Positions 8,767-18,934 are shown, counted from the first letter of the stretch. The stretch is 64,000 bases of DNA from Clostridiales bacterium (GCA_022800625.1 JAAWQR010000001.1:167360-231359); one strand, 5' to 3'. The notes: generated by a model from the sequence alone, not told the origin. Translations and numbers: made by a program.

Positions 8767-8883
8767 CGAAAGCACTTGTTGCTTTCGTTCTATTAGCTGC
8801 CATATGAGCAGGGGCAACCGCACCTGTCAACGGAGGTCAAAACCCGTTCATCTCGACCGTTGACTAGGTTGGCTGCCCCTGCT
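8767..8883 (+). repeat. Two consecutive inverted repeats, including a nested 77-nt palindrome
   Basis: The 382-bp gap after coaD contains no convincing gene. It holds an 8-bp hairpin (8767-8774 with 8779-8786) followed by TTCT. Then comes a long imperfect palindrome whose outer 10-bp arms are 8807-8816 and 8874-8883 and whose inner 8-bp arms are 8826-8833 and 8857-8864. The first may terminate coaD. The second is more elaborate than a terminator and lacks a U tract; it lies next to a kinase gene of foreign codon use. An attC-like recombination site was considered, but the core does not fit. Confidence 0.55.
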
Positions 8884-8956
8884 ATTCTGTACAAATATGG
8901 GTATTTATAGTATAAGTACACAAATTAACAAATGATAATTTAAGGAGGCAAGTTAA

Positions 8957-9502
8957 TTGATAACCGGCATTATGATAATGGGTTCCTCAGGATCGGGAAA
9001 AACGACGCTTGGAGAATTGGCAGCCAATGAATTAGGCTACACTTTTGTGGACATAGATGAATATATTTGGCGGAAAGATACAGAGATTCCTTTTTCTGAA
9101 ATGTATCCAAAGACTGAGAAAATTAGTCGATTAATGGAAGCAATATCGACCTGCGATCACTTCGTAATGGCTGGTTCGATGGATTCATTTCACGAACATT
9201 TTGACCCGTATTTTGAGTTGGTTGTCCACTTACATACGGATGCACAAGTTCGCATGAAGCGTGTTCATGATCGCGAATTTGATTTGTTCGGTAAGCGTAT
9301 CTTGGAAGGTGGCGACATGTATGCAGAACACCAAAAATTCTTAAATGACATTGCAGGATATGATTTTGGAATTGGCAGTTGTACCTTACAACAACATGAG
9401 CTTTGGATAAAATCTCTTAAATGCAAAGTGATTCAATTGGATGGTGCACATGCGTTAGAGAAAAATTTAAAAATAATTCTTGAAGCATACAGAGAAATAT
9501 AA
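8957..9502 (+). CDS. P-loop kinase-like ATPase (AAA/adenylate-shikimate kinase fold), function unknown
   Basis: A 181-residue protein starting at TTG 8957, 8 bases after AAGGAGG. The Walker A motif GSSGSGKTTL is at residues 9-18, and FVDIDEYIW follows as in shikimate/adenylate-kinase-like enzymes. Later segments FVMAGSMDSFHEHFDPYFELVVHL and RVHDREFDLFGKRI resemble the lid and DR(E/D) region of small-molecule kinases. The substrate is unknown; it may phosphorylate a metabolite or drug. A/T-rich codons, flanking inverted repeats and two terminators of its own suggest an accessory cassette. Confidence 0.7.
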   Translation: MITGIMIMGSSGSGKTTLGELAANELGYTFVDIDEYIWRKDTEIPFSEMYPKTEKISRLMEAISTCDHFVMAGSMDSFHEHFDPYFELVVHLHTDAQVRMKRVHDREFDLFGKRILEGGDMYAEHQKFLNDIAGYDFGIGSCTLQQHELWIKSLKCKVIQLDGAHALEKNLKIILEAYREI

Positions 9503-9536
9503 ATTTGCACAAAGGTTTGGGATATTCCGAACAAGC

Positions 9537-9674
9537 AAAAATCTCTTTATCTGCCGCAGACGGGAAAGAGTGATTTTTACGGGAATGGTATCCCTTTCCT
9601 ATGCTTGCTAAGTAATTATAAGACAATTTTCGTTGAAAAAATCGGAGGAGTCAAAAAGACTTCCCCGACTTTTT
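9537..9674 (+). terminator. Tandem terminators after the P-loop kinase gene
   Basis: Two A/T-armed hairpins follow one another. One pairs 9537-9548 with 9565-9578 and runs into TTTTT. The second pairs roughly 9636-9652 with 9658-9674 with two mismatches and ends in TTTTTAT. They isolate the kinase gene. The second lies inside an open frame that continues into the ATPase, which is the reason for starting that ATPase further down. Confidence 0.65.
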
Positions 9675-9772
9675 ATATTCCTCCGCTATATTTCGGACAC
9701 GCCGTGAATATATTTAACTATAGACACAAGAAATATCTTCACAAAACAAGTCACAGAAAGGTATGGTTAACA

Positions 9773-12646
9773 GTGGACGGAAGTATAGCATTCGGGCGTA
9801 AAAAAAGCTCATGTGAAAAGAACTCAGAGATAAAGGGACAGATTTGTAAAGCTGACATAACAAACAAAGATAAGCAGGTGAAAAATAATGAATCGTTTCG
9901 CCTGCCGCTCAGTCCCGAAAAAGGTCTTACATGCAATGAAGCAAAACTCTCGCGTGAAAAATACGGATCAAATACCTTCACGGAAAAAAAGCGTCCGGGA
10001 TTTATAAGTCAATTTATAAAGAACTTATCCGATCCTATAATAAAAGTACTTATTGCGGCTCTTATTTTAAATATCATATTTACTTTCCGCAATATAAACT
10101 GGGTTGAAGTCTGCGGAATTGCGCTCACCGTATTTATTGCATCTTTTGTCTCTACAGTGTCCGAATTCAGCAGCGGCGCGGCATATGACAAGCTCTTTCA
10201 CGGAATGGCGGAGCACCAATATACGGTTATGCGAGATTCTGTACCTACAGTTTTGACGACATCGGAAATCGTAAAATTTGACACTGTCGAGCTGAAAGCA
10301 GGCGACATAATTCCCGCTGACGGAATTTTGATATCGGGTTCTGTTACCTGCGATCAGTCCTCTCTGACAGGAGAATCACGTCCTGTCTCTAAAACACCGC
10401 ACAAAAAAATTTCTTCTTTAACAGAAGATACGATCTGTGCTCTTTCTGACGCGTCAAATGAAAATTTCCTCTGCAGAGGAGCTTCTGTGATTTCGGGAGA
10501 CGGAACGATTCTTGTCAGCGCTGTAGGCGACTCAACGGTATACGGAAGTATTGCAGCAGGTCTTCAGGACAGTGAAGGACCGAGTCCGCTTAAAGAAAGG
10601 CTGACAAGTCTTGCAAAAACAATCAGCCGCATGGGATATATAGGAGCTGCCGTCGTTGCTGTGGCATATCTTGTAAATTCATTGTTTTTAGACGGCGGAG
10701 TCAGCACAGCTCTCATATTGCTCAGACTTCGGGATCCTAAATTTTTAGCTTCTGAAATTCTTCACGCTCTTACCCTTGCCGTATCAATTGTTGTTGTTGC
10801 TGTTCCCGAAGGTCTTCCCATGATGATAACTGTAGTACTGTCCGCAAATATGAAAAAAATGATGAAGCGCGGAGTTCTGGTGCGCAAGCTTGTAGGTATT
10901 GAAACCGCAGGAAGTTTAAGTCTTCTCTTCACCGATAAAACGGGCACGGTCACAACAGGAAAAATGAAGGTGTCGGGAATCTGTACCTGTGACAGCGTTA
11001 TATTAAACAGAAACGAGCTTCGTAAATCTCGGGATATTGCAGAACAAATGTATCTCGGCGCACGATTCTGTTCGGGAAAAGGCGGCGGAAACATGACAGA
11101 TCTTGCAATTTCGGATTTTGTAGGAGAAAGTTCGCTCAAAGATTTCGAATGTATTGAAACTATTCCGTTTGATTCACAGAAAAAATTTTCAGCCGCTCTT
11201 ATAAGACGGCGTTCAGACAGGCAGACATTTACTGTTTTGCGGGGCGCGCCTGAAATCGTAGAATCATTTTGCAGAAATTCTTTAAAAAATGACGGCGGCA
11301 CATGCTCAGGTATCAGATGCCTTGATATTTCATCATTATCAAAAAAATCCAAAAGTAATACAGGAAATATAAAAAAGAGCAAATCCGAAAGAGTTATAGC
11401 TCAGGCATACGGAAGTGCTGACGCTATGAGGTCGCTTAAAGAGATCGGTAAGGCAAATGATATGACTTTTGTTTGCAGAATACGCATTCGTGATGAAGTC
11501 AGAGCCGCCGTTCCCTCCGCAGCCGCGGAATGCAGAGACGCGGGAGTGCAAGTCGTTATGATCACGGGAGACGGAAACGAAACGGCATGCGCTGTAGCTC
11601 AGGATGCGGGAATTCTTACGGGCGAATACATCATATACAAATCAGGCTGTGACACTGACAGAAAAAACGCTAAAATAGTTATGGAAGCGTCAGAGCTTCA
11701 TAAGATATCAGACGAGACGCTCAAAGAAATTTTACCGCGTATATCCGTAATTTCAAGAGCTACACCGTCTGACAAAACAAGACTTGTTCGAGTTGCCAAG
11801 GAAGCAGGTCATGTAGTAGGTATGACGGGAGACGGTGTAAATGACGCACCCGCACTGAAGGCTGCTGACGTCGGCTTTGCAATGGGAAGCGGTACAGACG
11901 TAGCAAGAGAAGCCGGAGATATTATTATATCGGATAACAACTTTGTATCAATAACCCGTGCTGTCCTTTTCGGCAGAACTATATTTGAGAGCATACGAAA
12001 ATTTATTCTTTTCCAACTGACAATGAATGTGTGCGCGGTCGGCGTATCTCTTTTAGCTCCGTTTTTCGGTGTTGAAACCCCGATCACCATTACTCAGATG
12101 CTGTGGATCAACATAATAATGGACACTCTCGGATCTCTTGCCTTTGCGGGAGAAATGCCGCTTAGAAGCTATATGAAACGTCCGCCTACTGTCAGAGGAG
12201 AAAAAATTCTGAACCGTGAAATGACGGAGAGAATTATATTCGGAGGAATATATACACTTATACTGTCAATGTTCTTCCTGATATCAAAAAATATGCGCAC
12301 GATATTCAGCCGCGGCGATGAAACATATTACCTGACCGTATTTTTTGCACTGTTTGTATTCTGCGGCATTGCAAATTCTTTCTGTGCGCGAACACCCAGA
12401 CTCAATTTGTTATCAGGTCTCGGTGGAAACAAAACATTTATTTTTATAATGGCGCTCGTTGCATCGGTACAGCTTCTTATGATATATTTCGGCGGCGAAA
12501 TATTCCGTACAGTTCCGCTCGCCAAAGACGAAATGGCGCTGGCCGCAATACTCGCCGCAACAGTTATTCCCATGGACTTTATAAACAAAATTTTTCTGTC
12601 ATACAAGCGCAGAAGAAAGAGATTAATCAGTTCAGAAAACCCTTAA
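9773..12646 (+). CDS. PMCA-type calcium-translocating P-type ATPase
   Basis: A cation pump of about 957 residues. The frame extends up to 9605, but that part runs over a terminator; a GTG at 9773 has AAAGG about 11 bases upstream and is the likely start. Motifs are DQSSLTGES (actuator domain), VAVPEGLP (ion-binding helix M4), FTDKTGTVT with the phosphorylated Asp, MITGDGNETA, VVGMTGDGVNDAPALKAADVG (hinge) and about ten membrane helices. The N-terminal cation-ATPase and C-terminal domains fit type IIB. Calcium export is the family role; the ion is inferred. Its 3' end overlaps the convergent deacetylase gene by 20 bp. Confidence 0.92.
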   Translation: MDGSIAFGRKKSSCEKNSEIKGQICKADITNKDKQVKNNESFRLPLSPEKGLTCNEAKLSREKYGSNTFTEKKRPGFISQFIKNLSDPIIKVLIAALILNIIFTFRNINWVEVCGIALTVFIASFVSTVSEFSSGAAYDKLFHGMAEHQYTVMRDSVPTVLTTSEIVKFDTVELKAGDIIPADGILISGSVTCDQSSLTGESRPVSKTPHKKISSLTEDTICALSDASNENFLCRGASVISGDGTILVSAVGDSTVYGSIAAGLQDSEGPSPLKERLTSLAKTISRMGYIGAAVVAVAYLVNSLFLDGGVSTALILLRLRDPKFLASEILHALTLAVSIVVVAVPEGLPMMITVVLSANMKKMMKRGVLVRKLVGIETAGSLSLLFTDKTGTVTTGKMKVSGICTCDSVILNRNELRKSRDIAEQMYLGARFCSGKGGGNMTDLAISDFVGESSLKDFECIETIPFDSQKKFSAALIRRRSDRQTFTVLRGAPEIVESFCRNSLKNDGGTCSGIRCLDISSLSKKSKSNTGNIKKSKSERVIAQAYGSADAMRSLKEIGKANDMTFVCRIRIRDEVRAAVPSAAAECRDAGVQVVMITGDGNETACAVAQDAGILTGEYIIYKSGCDTDRKNAKIVMEASELHKISDETLKEILPRISVISRATPSDKTRLVRVAKEAGHVVGMTGDGVNDAPALKAADVGFAMGSGTDVAREAGDIIISDNNFVSITRAVLFGRTIFESIRKFILFQLTMNVCAVGVSLLAPFFGVETPITITQMLWINIIMDTLGSLAFAGEMPLRSYMKRPPTVRGEKILNREMTERIIFGGIYTLILSMFFLISKNMRTIFSRGDETYYLTVFFALFVFCGIANSFCARTPRLNLLSGLGGNKTFIFIMALVASVQLLMIYFGGEIFRTVPLAKDEMALAAILAATVIPMDFINKIFLSYKRRRKRLISSENP

Positions 12647-13544
12647 ACCTGTCAGCGCCGTAGCCTCGTGCGACATAATAACGCGGAATCGTCAGGCTTT
12701 GATATTCAGGCGTAGATGTAGGAGATTTTGTAGTATATGCGAAATCGAACATCTCACCTACCACCGACACTATATCGGCATTGAACGAGCCGCCCGGATA
12801 AGCCATTGCACGAACCGGTTTTCCCGTAAGCGCCGTGATCTTTTCTGCAGATTCTGCAAGCTCTGCTCTGAGCATGTCGGCGCTCTCGTTTTTCAAATCG
12901 TTATGATGCGCAGTGTGACTTTGAAATGAAACAAGACCCGAAGCTGCCATCTCACGAATTTGATCTTCATTCATATAACCTGAAGTACCTATCATATCGG
13001 TTATCAAAAAAATAGTAGCCTTGGCTCCGTATTTTTTGAGAATCGGGAACATATTTGTATAGTTATCTTCATATCCGTCGTCAAAGGTAAGCATTACAGA
13101 AGGTGTGGACGTCATTCTCCATTCCTCTGCAAAAAGATACATGTATTCCAATTCATTTAAAAGATTAAGATGTGCTTCAAAATCCTCAGGTCTTACAAAC
13201 AGAGCTTCAAGATTGTTATAAGGTTCTTCAAGTATCAGGTGATACATCATCGCCTTCGGTTTATAAATTTGCGGCGCATTCGGATCTTCAGTTACCGATA
13301 TTGCGCTTTCGGTAGCGGCAGTCACCGGAATCGGTTCTGTATCGGTAAGCGCTTCGGAATCTGTGCGTCCGACACCTTCGGTTTCAATTGCCGTCGGCTC
13401 GGTTCCGCTAACGGTCAGAGACGGCTCTGAAGATGTTCCATCAGTAACAATTCCGCTGCTGTCTGCTCCGAAAGTGCCTCCTGCACAGGAGCTTAAAAAG
13501 ATCAGTGAAGCGGAAAGCGTGCAAAGCATTTTTTTGATACTCAT
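12627..13544 (-). CDS. Lipoprotein polysaccharide deacetylase
   Basis: A 305-residue surface lipoprotein. The signal ends in the lipobox LSSC, so Cys20 would be acylated. A Thr/Ser/Glu-rich linker of about 70 residues follows, then a NodB domain with LTFDDGYEDNY, SHTAHH and AYPGGSF. The domain is of the PgaB/IcaB-like variety that removes N-acetyl groups from a cell-surface glycan. The start is preceded by AAAGGA. It lies 27 bp downstream of the M16C peptidase and is probably co-transcribed with it. Substrate unknown. Confidence 0.9.
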   Translation of the reverse strand: MSIKKMLCTLSASLIFLSSCAGGTFGADSSGIVTDGTSSEPSLTVSGTEPTAIETEGVGRTDSEALTDTEPIPVTAATESAISVTEDPNAPQIYKPKAMMYHLILEEPYNNLEALFVRPEDFEAHLNLLNELEYMYLFAEEWRMTSTPSVMLTFDDGYEDNYTNMFPILKKYGAKATIFLITDMIGTSGYMNEDQIREMAASGLVSFQSHTAHHNDLKNESADMLRAELAESAEKITALTGKPVRAMAYPGGSFNADIVSVVGEMFDFAYTTKSPTSTPEYQSLTIPRYYVARGYGADRFKGFLN

Positions 13545-13571
13545 TTGTTTTATCCTTTCTTCTGCATATTT

Positions 13572-16496
13572 TTATCCGAGTCTTACGGTATTCTCAAACA
13601 GATCTCTGTTGTCCGCTATTTTTTTCTCATTTCCGATAACGCATATGTGATCGCCCTTTAAGCTTTCATCTATCATATCGGCATAACTTTTAAGCTCCGA
13701 CGCGCTTACATTCAGCATTTCTTCCCTATTCTTGCATAGCTTTTCATATGAAACATTACTGAGATAAGCATTCATCGAACGGCTCGCTTTCATATACGGA
13801 GTCAGCGGTCTGTCTTGCTTTCCGAATGTTCCTATGATAAGCTTTGTCAAAGAGCTGTCATCAATATTCGCTCTGCGAAGCCAATCGCCGCATCCTCTGA
13901 AAACGTCAAGACTTTCGGCAAGGCACGGATCACGGTATGTAGCAAGAGATATGTTTCCGCATATCCCCGAAATCACACATGTATACCCGTATGCTCCGCC
14001 TTTCATTCTTATCATCGGATAAAGATAATCGTTTTTCAAGAGAGAAGCAAGAACCTGATGCGCGCCGTTTGATTCATATCCTGCATCATATATATTTCCA
14101 CCCATAGCGACATACTGCACCTCAGCTGATGTCATAATACCTTCGTTCAATTTTCCGAGAGGCGAGCGCACAACAATTCCGACCACCTCGTTTTTCTCGG
14201 GAATCGCATCTGAGAATATTCTCAGCGCTTTATCCATGTGATTCTCTTTCCCGTCATCAAAAGCAGCGCTTACAATACAACTGTCGCGTGAAATGATTAT
14301 TTTTGACAGCTCCGCAAGCCTTGCAAGAATCTTATCTGAGCTTTTATCAAAGCTTTCCAGAAGATGCGCTTGGAACTGATACGATCCGATTCCGTCCGTC
14401 ATATCCTCGACAGCATCCGCTGCGCTGAAATAAGCAAGAGAGCGTGCTGATGCGTATTCAGAGCCTGAATAAAGTATATCCCTCTGCTTTTCCGACACAG
14501 TTTCAGAGAGAATCTCACGAATTCTTGATGTATCGTTAAAACATGTTTCGGTCAGTATTTTGCGTACTGTATCAAAGGCTGCATTTGCTTTTTCGGCAAA
14601 CATTTTTAATGAAACCGTAAAGTAAACCTTAAAATTATTCTTCCCGTGTTTTTTACTCGTTATAACATTAAGTGAAAAACCACCAGTATTTATTCGTATC
14701 TCATCAAGCAAGTCCTTATAGCTTTCGCTTACAGTATCCGCTTTTCCGTAAATATCCGATAGTAAATCAACATAAGGCATATCCTCAGTCGGAACGTGCG
14801 ACAGATCAAAGAAAAGCTTAACGTAACAAAGTCCGTTTGTCGGAATATCGTGGATAACAGCACGCATACCTCCGAGCATTCCATCTCTGTTATATATAGG
14901 TTGAGGAAGCGTCGCAATATCACTTTTGGAAAGAGTCGGAATGCACTTCAGTTCTTCTTCACTCTCTTCTCTGTCCTGATATTCTGTAAGCTTTTCAAAA
15001 TCACGTTTAACTTCAGTATACTTATCCTTCATCGGAAGAAGTTTTTTTCGCAGTTCTTCCGCATTTTCTTCATTAAGACCTGCCTTGGGCACAAGACAAA
15101 GCTGTGCGGAATGTTCAAAGTTCAGCATATCCTCGAGCAGACGTTCAAAATAATCTGTTTTCGCATATGATCGAAGAGTATCAAATATCTCGGAGACTCT
15201 CAAATATCTGAAAGGATCTTCCTCCGAGTAAAGCCAGCTTTGCATCATTGATGACATTAACGCAAGTCCATGAGAAGCCGTACTTTGTTCTCCCTCTCTG
15301 TATCTGAAATCGCTTCGTTCAATCGCCGCAAGAAGCGATTTTTTACTTACGCCGTTATTCACAGCGTCGCGAATTACAGAGGTTATAACCTCTATAAACT
15401 TATTCTCTTTTTCAGGCTCTGTTCCTTTTGCGATGACCGTAAAAACAGGAGTTCTCATATGATTGATCATGCCGCCGTAGATTTCCTGACCTATCCCCGC
15501 TTCTGTAAGAGCTGTCTTAACAGGAGCTCCTGGTGCTTCCACCAATATATCGGAAAGAAAGTCCCACGCATAGCACTCAACGGGATCGAGAGAATCCGCA
15601 CAAACAGCTCCAAAGGCAAGATAAGTTTTGTTTTCCGACGATTCCTCTATTGAAATCGGATAATATTTTGTGTCCTTCTCGATATCCCCCTGCCCGAACG
15701 GCTTCTGCATCTCAATAGCCGAATCTATATGGATCTCATCAAAGCGAGACAGATATTCCCTATCCATAAATGTCAGCCGCTCTTTAACGTCAAGATTTCC
15801 GTACAACATAATATACGCATTTGACGGATGATAATACTTTCTGTAAAAATTCAGAAAATCTTCGTATGACAGATCAATAATACTGCCGGGTTCGCCGCCT
15901 GAGTTTTTTCCGTATGTATTGTCCGGGAAAAGCGTATATAAAAGCTCATCATATATATCGGAATCGGGCGATGATTTTACTCCTTTCATTTCGCTGTAAA
16001 CAACTCCGTTTACGGTAACTTCTCCGTTTTCACCCGGTTCATAGTGCCAGCCTTCCTGCATAAAGATTTCGGGATGTTTAAAAATATTCGGCGCGAAAAC
16101 GGCGTCCAGATATACATTCATCAAATTTACAAAATCACGGTCGTTGCATGAGGAAACGGGATACATAGTTTTATCGGGATATGTCATAGCGTTGAGAAAT
16201 GTCTGCATAGATCCTTTGAGAAGCTGCATAAAGGGGTCCTTTACAGGATAGCGCTCAGAGCCGCACAAAACGCTGTGCTCCAAAATATGAGGCTTTCCGC
16301 AGTCATCCTCAGGAGGAGTACGAAATGCTGCGCAAAACATCTTATTTTCGTCATCATTTGAGATAACGCAAACGCGTGCCCCGCTTTTTTTATGCCGCAA
16401 AATAAGTCCGATACTGTTTTTATCACTTAAATTTTCACTTTTACAAATTTTATATTCACTCGGTATCTGAGCGGATAAAAGTTCAATATCCATCAT
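13572..16496 (-). CDS. M16C metallopeptidase (presequence protease/insulinase-like)
   Basis: A 974-residue zinc peptidase. The inverted zinc motif HxxEH is at residues 70-74 (HILEH), followed by SVLCGSERYPVKDPFMQLLKGSMQTFLNAMTYPD, the classic M16C block. A later Glu ligand is expected in the segment EGWHYEPGENGEVTVNGVVYSEMKG. The second half is the usual pair of inactive M16 domains that close the chamber. There is no signal peptide, so it is cytosolic. Family members degrade short peptides; the target here is unknown. AAAGGTG lies upstream of the start. Confidence 0.92.
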   Translation of the reverse strand: MMDIELLSAQIPSEYKICKSENLSDKNSIGLILRHKKSGARVCVISNDDENKMFCAAFRTPPEDDCGKPHILEHSVLCGSERYPVKDPFMQLLKGSMQTFLNAMTYPDKTMYPVSSCNDRDFVNLMNVYLDAVFAPNIFKHPEIFMQEGWHYEPGENGEVTVNGVVYSEMKGVKSSPDSDIYDELLYTLFPDNTYGKNSGGEPGSIIDLSYEDFLNFYRKYYHPSNAYIMLYGNLDVKERLTFMDREYLSRFDEIHIDSAIEMQKPFGQGDIEKDTKYYPISIEESSENKTYLAFGAVCADSLDPVECYAWDFLSDILVEAPGAPVKTALTEAGIGQEIYGGMINHMRTPVFTVIAKGTEPEKENKFIEVITSVIRDAVNNGVSKKSLLAAIERSDFRYREGEQSTASHGLALMSSMMQSWLYSEEDPFRYLRVSEIFDTLRSYAKTDYFERLLEDMLNFEHSAQLCLVPKAGLNEENAEELRKKLLPMKDKYTEVKRDFEKLTEYQDREESEEELKCIPTLSKSDIATLPQPIYNRDGMLGGMRAVIHDIPTNGLCYVKLFFDLSHVPTEDMPYVDLLSDIYGKADTVSESYKDLLDEIRINTGGFSLNVITSKKHGKNNFKVYFTVSLKMFAEKANAAFDTVRKILTETCFNDTSRIREILSETVSEKQRDILYSGSEYASARSLAYFSAADAVEDMTDGIGSYQFQAHLLESFDKSSDKILARLAELSKIIISRDSCIVSAAFDDGKENHMDKALRIFSDAIPEKNEVVGIVVRSPLGKLNEGIMTSAEVQYVAMGGNIYDAGYESNGAHQVLASLLKNDYLYPMIRMKGGAYGYTCVISGICGNISLATYRDPCLAESLDVFRGCGDWLRRANIDDSSLTKLIIGTFGKQDRPLTPYMKASRSMNAYLSNVSYEKLCKNREEMLNVSASELKSYADMIDESLKGDHICVIGNEKKIADNRDLFENTVRLG

Positions 16497-16587
16497 AGTA
16501 AATCAATTCACCTTTCTTATTCTCTGTTCAAAATATCAAGTCCATGACGCAGCTTGCGGCATGGACTGTGGTAATTTGCAGATTACT

Positions 16588-18855
16588 TTATTTAACCGTA
16601 ATGACAGTACCGCACGGAATTTTATATATTCCGTCACAAGAGTTGTATTCCATACCGTCTGAACCTACAAGAACTGCTCCGAGCTGAGCATCGGGAAGCT
16701 CGATTGAAGCCGACTCTTTTGTTGCTGAGTTCACTGTAAGCGTCGTGATCTCTCCATTATTCCACTCAGCAGAAACAGTGTAGTTTCCGCGTGCGCAAAG
16801 TCCCTTGAACGAACCGTCTTTCATCTCATCGCTTATTGCAGGAAGAAGTGAAATAAATCCTTCGTGGCTTTGCATTACCATTTCGGCGATAGCTGCGCAG
16901 CCGCCGAAGTTTCCGTCTATTTGGAACGGAGGATGATTGTCAAACATATTATAAAGCGTTGATTTAGTAAACAGCGCTCTGAGGTTTTTATATGCGTCCT
17001 TGCCGTTTCTCAATCTTGCAAAATTGCATATCAGCCATGCGCGGCTCCATCCTGTATGACCTCCGCCTGAAGAAAGTCTGAGTTCAAGAGTTTTTCTGAT
17101 TGCAGCATAGTACTCAGGTGTTTTTCTTGTTATCTGAGCCGCAGGATACAAACCGAAGCTGTGTGATATATGTCTGTGACCGGGTTCAAATTCCTCGTAA
17201 TCTTCGATCCACTCCTGAAGCTGACCGCGCTTTCCGATCTTCAGTGACGGCATTTTGCTTCTGATATCTGCAGCACGTGCAGCAAGAGATGAATCAAGCT
17301 TCAGAATATCTTCACATTCGATATAAAGGTCAAAAAGTCCTCCGATTATCTCAACGTCCATTGTAGGCGAGATCGCAAGGAATACGCGCTCCTTATTTCC
17401 GTCAACATCTACATAGTAGCTGTTTTCAGGAGAAGTAGACGGACCTGAAAGCATCTCTCCGTTTTCTCCCTCAAACATGGTATCCATAAAGAACACGGCA
17501 GAATCTCTTATAAATTCATATGCAGTGTCCTTAAGGAATGTCTTATCCTCTGTGTACAGATAGTGCTCCCACATATGATAAGCGAGCCATGCTCCGCCGA
17601 GCGGCCAAAGTCCCCATATGCCGTCCGCCGCTGCTGCAAACTGATATATGTCAGCTACATGATGAACAACAGCCCCGCCGACCTCATAATTTTCTTTTGC
17701 TACACGGCGTCCTGCGGGTAGCAGGCAATCGTTCATATATGTAAACAGCGCATTTGCACATTCGGAGATATTCGCGCTCTCAACAGGCCAATAGTTCATT
17801 TGGAGATTTATGTTGGTATGGTAGTCAGCGTTCCACGGAGATTCAAGTCCGTCGCACCAAAGTCCCTGAAGATTTGCAGGATATGTGTCCTCACGGCTTG
17901 AAGATACAAGCAGGTATTTACCGAATTGGAAATAGAGACTTATCATTTCACGGTCAACCGCGTCCTTATAATCGGTAAGTCTCTTCAGTCTTGCGCCAAC
18001 GCTCATATTATCAACGCCGTCGTTTCTGAAATCAATATCCGAGCGCTCCATGATAGCTGAAAAATCTGAGACATGTTCTTTTTTCAGCTCATCGTAACCG
18101 ACAGCTGCCGCAGAAAGATATTTTGCAGTTTCCATATTTTCATCACGGAAAGCCGTAACGCATGAAACAAAGATCTCAAGCTTTGAAGCATTATTTACAC
18201 CGATCCCGTACCAATCCTTGAACAACTCTCCGTCGCTTACTATCTTAGCTGTGAATCTGAACTGCTTACCGGAATTTGCCGTAGCGCAAACATAATCCAT
18301 TACAGCCGTTCCGTCCTGTAATACCTCGACACTCGTAGAAACTATATTCTCTCTTACATATCGAATCTTTGTTTCAAATTTTTCATCGCATGAAATACGC
18401 GTACATACAAGCTTTGCCGGGTGGGATGCAAAGCTTTCTCTTTCATAGTGCTTACCGTATTTATCATAGCTGATATTAAGCACACCGCGCATGAGATCAA
18501 GATTTCGCTTGTAATTCTCGCACTCTGAGTCATGATGAAGATCAACATACAACTCGCCTGCCGCCTCATATGATTTTACAACAAAATACTTGTCTTCAAA
18601 ATTCTCCATTGCCCATTTTTCAGCGAGATGAGGCTTTCCTTCCATGAAAAGAGAACGGATATGCAGAAGTCCTTCTTTATATCCGGGCGCTTTTGTATCC
18701 TGATAATCGCCGTCCCATATTGTTTCCTCATTATAGGATATTCTTTCGCTTGCGATCTCTCCGTATACGGAAGCGCCTATTGAACCTGCGCCTATCGGAG
18801 AAGTATTCTCCCAATTGTGCGCATGATTTTTGATTTTAAGTATATATTCTTTCAT
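16588..18855 (-). CDS. GH95 family alpha-L-fucosidase-like glycoside hydrolase
   Basis: A 755-residue intracellular enzyme without a signal peptide. The GH95 signature is clear: NLQGLWCDGLESPWNADYHTNINLQMNYWPVE, GPSTSPENSYY, EFEPGHRHISHSFGLYP and PPFQIDGNFGGCAAIAEM. Family enzymes cleave alpha-1,2-linked fucose or galactose by inversion, which suits use of host or plant glycans in the gut. The start MKEYILKIKNHAHNW at 18855 is preferred; a TTG 12 codons upstream overlaps GGGAGG. A hairpin lies between GGGAGG and this ATG. The last 60 residues form a beta domain. Confidence 0.9.
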   Translation of the reverse strand: MKEYILKIKNHAHNWENTSPIGAGSIGASVYGEIASERISYNEETIWDGDYQDTKAPGYKEGLLHIRSLFMEGKPHLAEKWAMENFEDKYFVVKSYEAAGELYVDLHHDSECENYKRNLDLMRGVLNISYDKYGKHYERESFASHPAKLVCTRISCDEKFETKIRYVRENIVSTSVEVLQDGTAVMDYVCATANSGKQFRFTAKIVSDGELFKDWYGIGVNNASKLEIFVSCVTAFRDENMETAKYLSAAAVGYDELKKEHVSDFSAIMERSDIDFRNDGVDNMSVGARLKRLTDYKDAVDREMISLYFQFGKYLLVSSSREDTYPANLQGLWCDGLESPWNADYHTNINLQMNYWPVESANISECANALFTYMNDCLLPAGRRVAKENYEVGGAVVHHVADIYQFAAAADGIWGLWPLGGAWLAYHMWEHYLYTEDKTFLKDTAYEFIRDSAVFFMDTMFEGENGEMLSGPSTSPENSYYVDVDGNKERVFLAISPTMDVEIIGGLFDLYIECEDILKLDSSLAARAADIRSKMPSLKIGKRGQLQEWIEDYEEFEPGHRHISHSFGLYPAAQITRKTPEYYAAIRKTLELRLSSGGGHTGWSRAWLICNFARLRNGKDAYKNLRALFTKSTLYNMFDNHPPFQIDGNFGGCAAIAEMVMQSHEGFISLLPAISDEMKDGSFKGLCARGNYTVSAEWNNGEITTLTVNSATKESASIELPDAQLGAVLVGSDGMEYNSCDGIYKIPCGTVITVK

Positions 18856-18934
18856 AAGTTCAGTGTCGCGCCATCCGCGCGAGCCTCCCAAATAGTATTT
18901 TTTCCGTGCAGTTATCTTTTTCTCTGCTTAGGTT

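Noticed and set aside
8807..8883. Integron attC-like site or cassette boundary
   Set aside because: The palindrome lacks the GTTRRRY/RYYYAAC core boxes and no integrase is near; kept only as an inverted repeat.
9605..9772. 56-codon N-terminal extension of the P-type ATPase
   Set aside because: It runs over a terminator hairpin, has no ribosome site at its start and is unlike the family; GTG at 9773 fits better.
12627..12646. Frameshift or misassembly at the overlap of the ATPase and deacetylase genes
   Set aside because: Both proteins end in family-typical ways; a 20-bp convergent overlap is simply compact layout.
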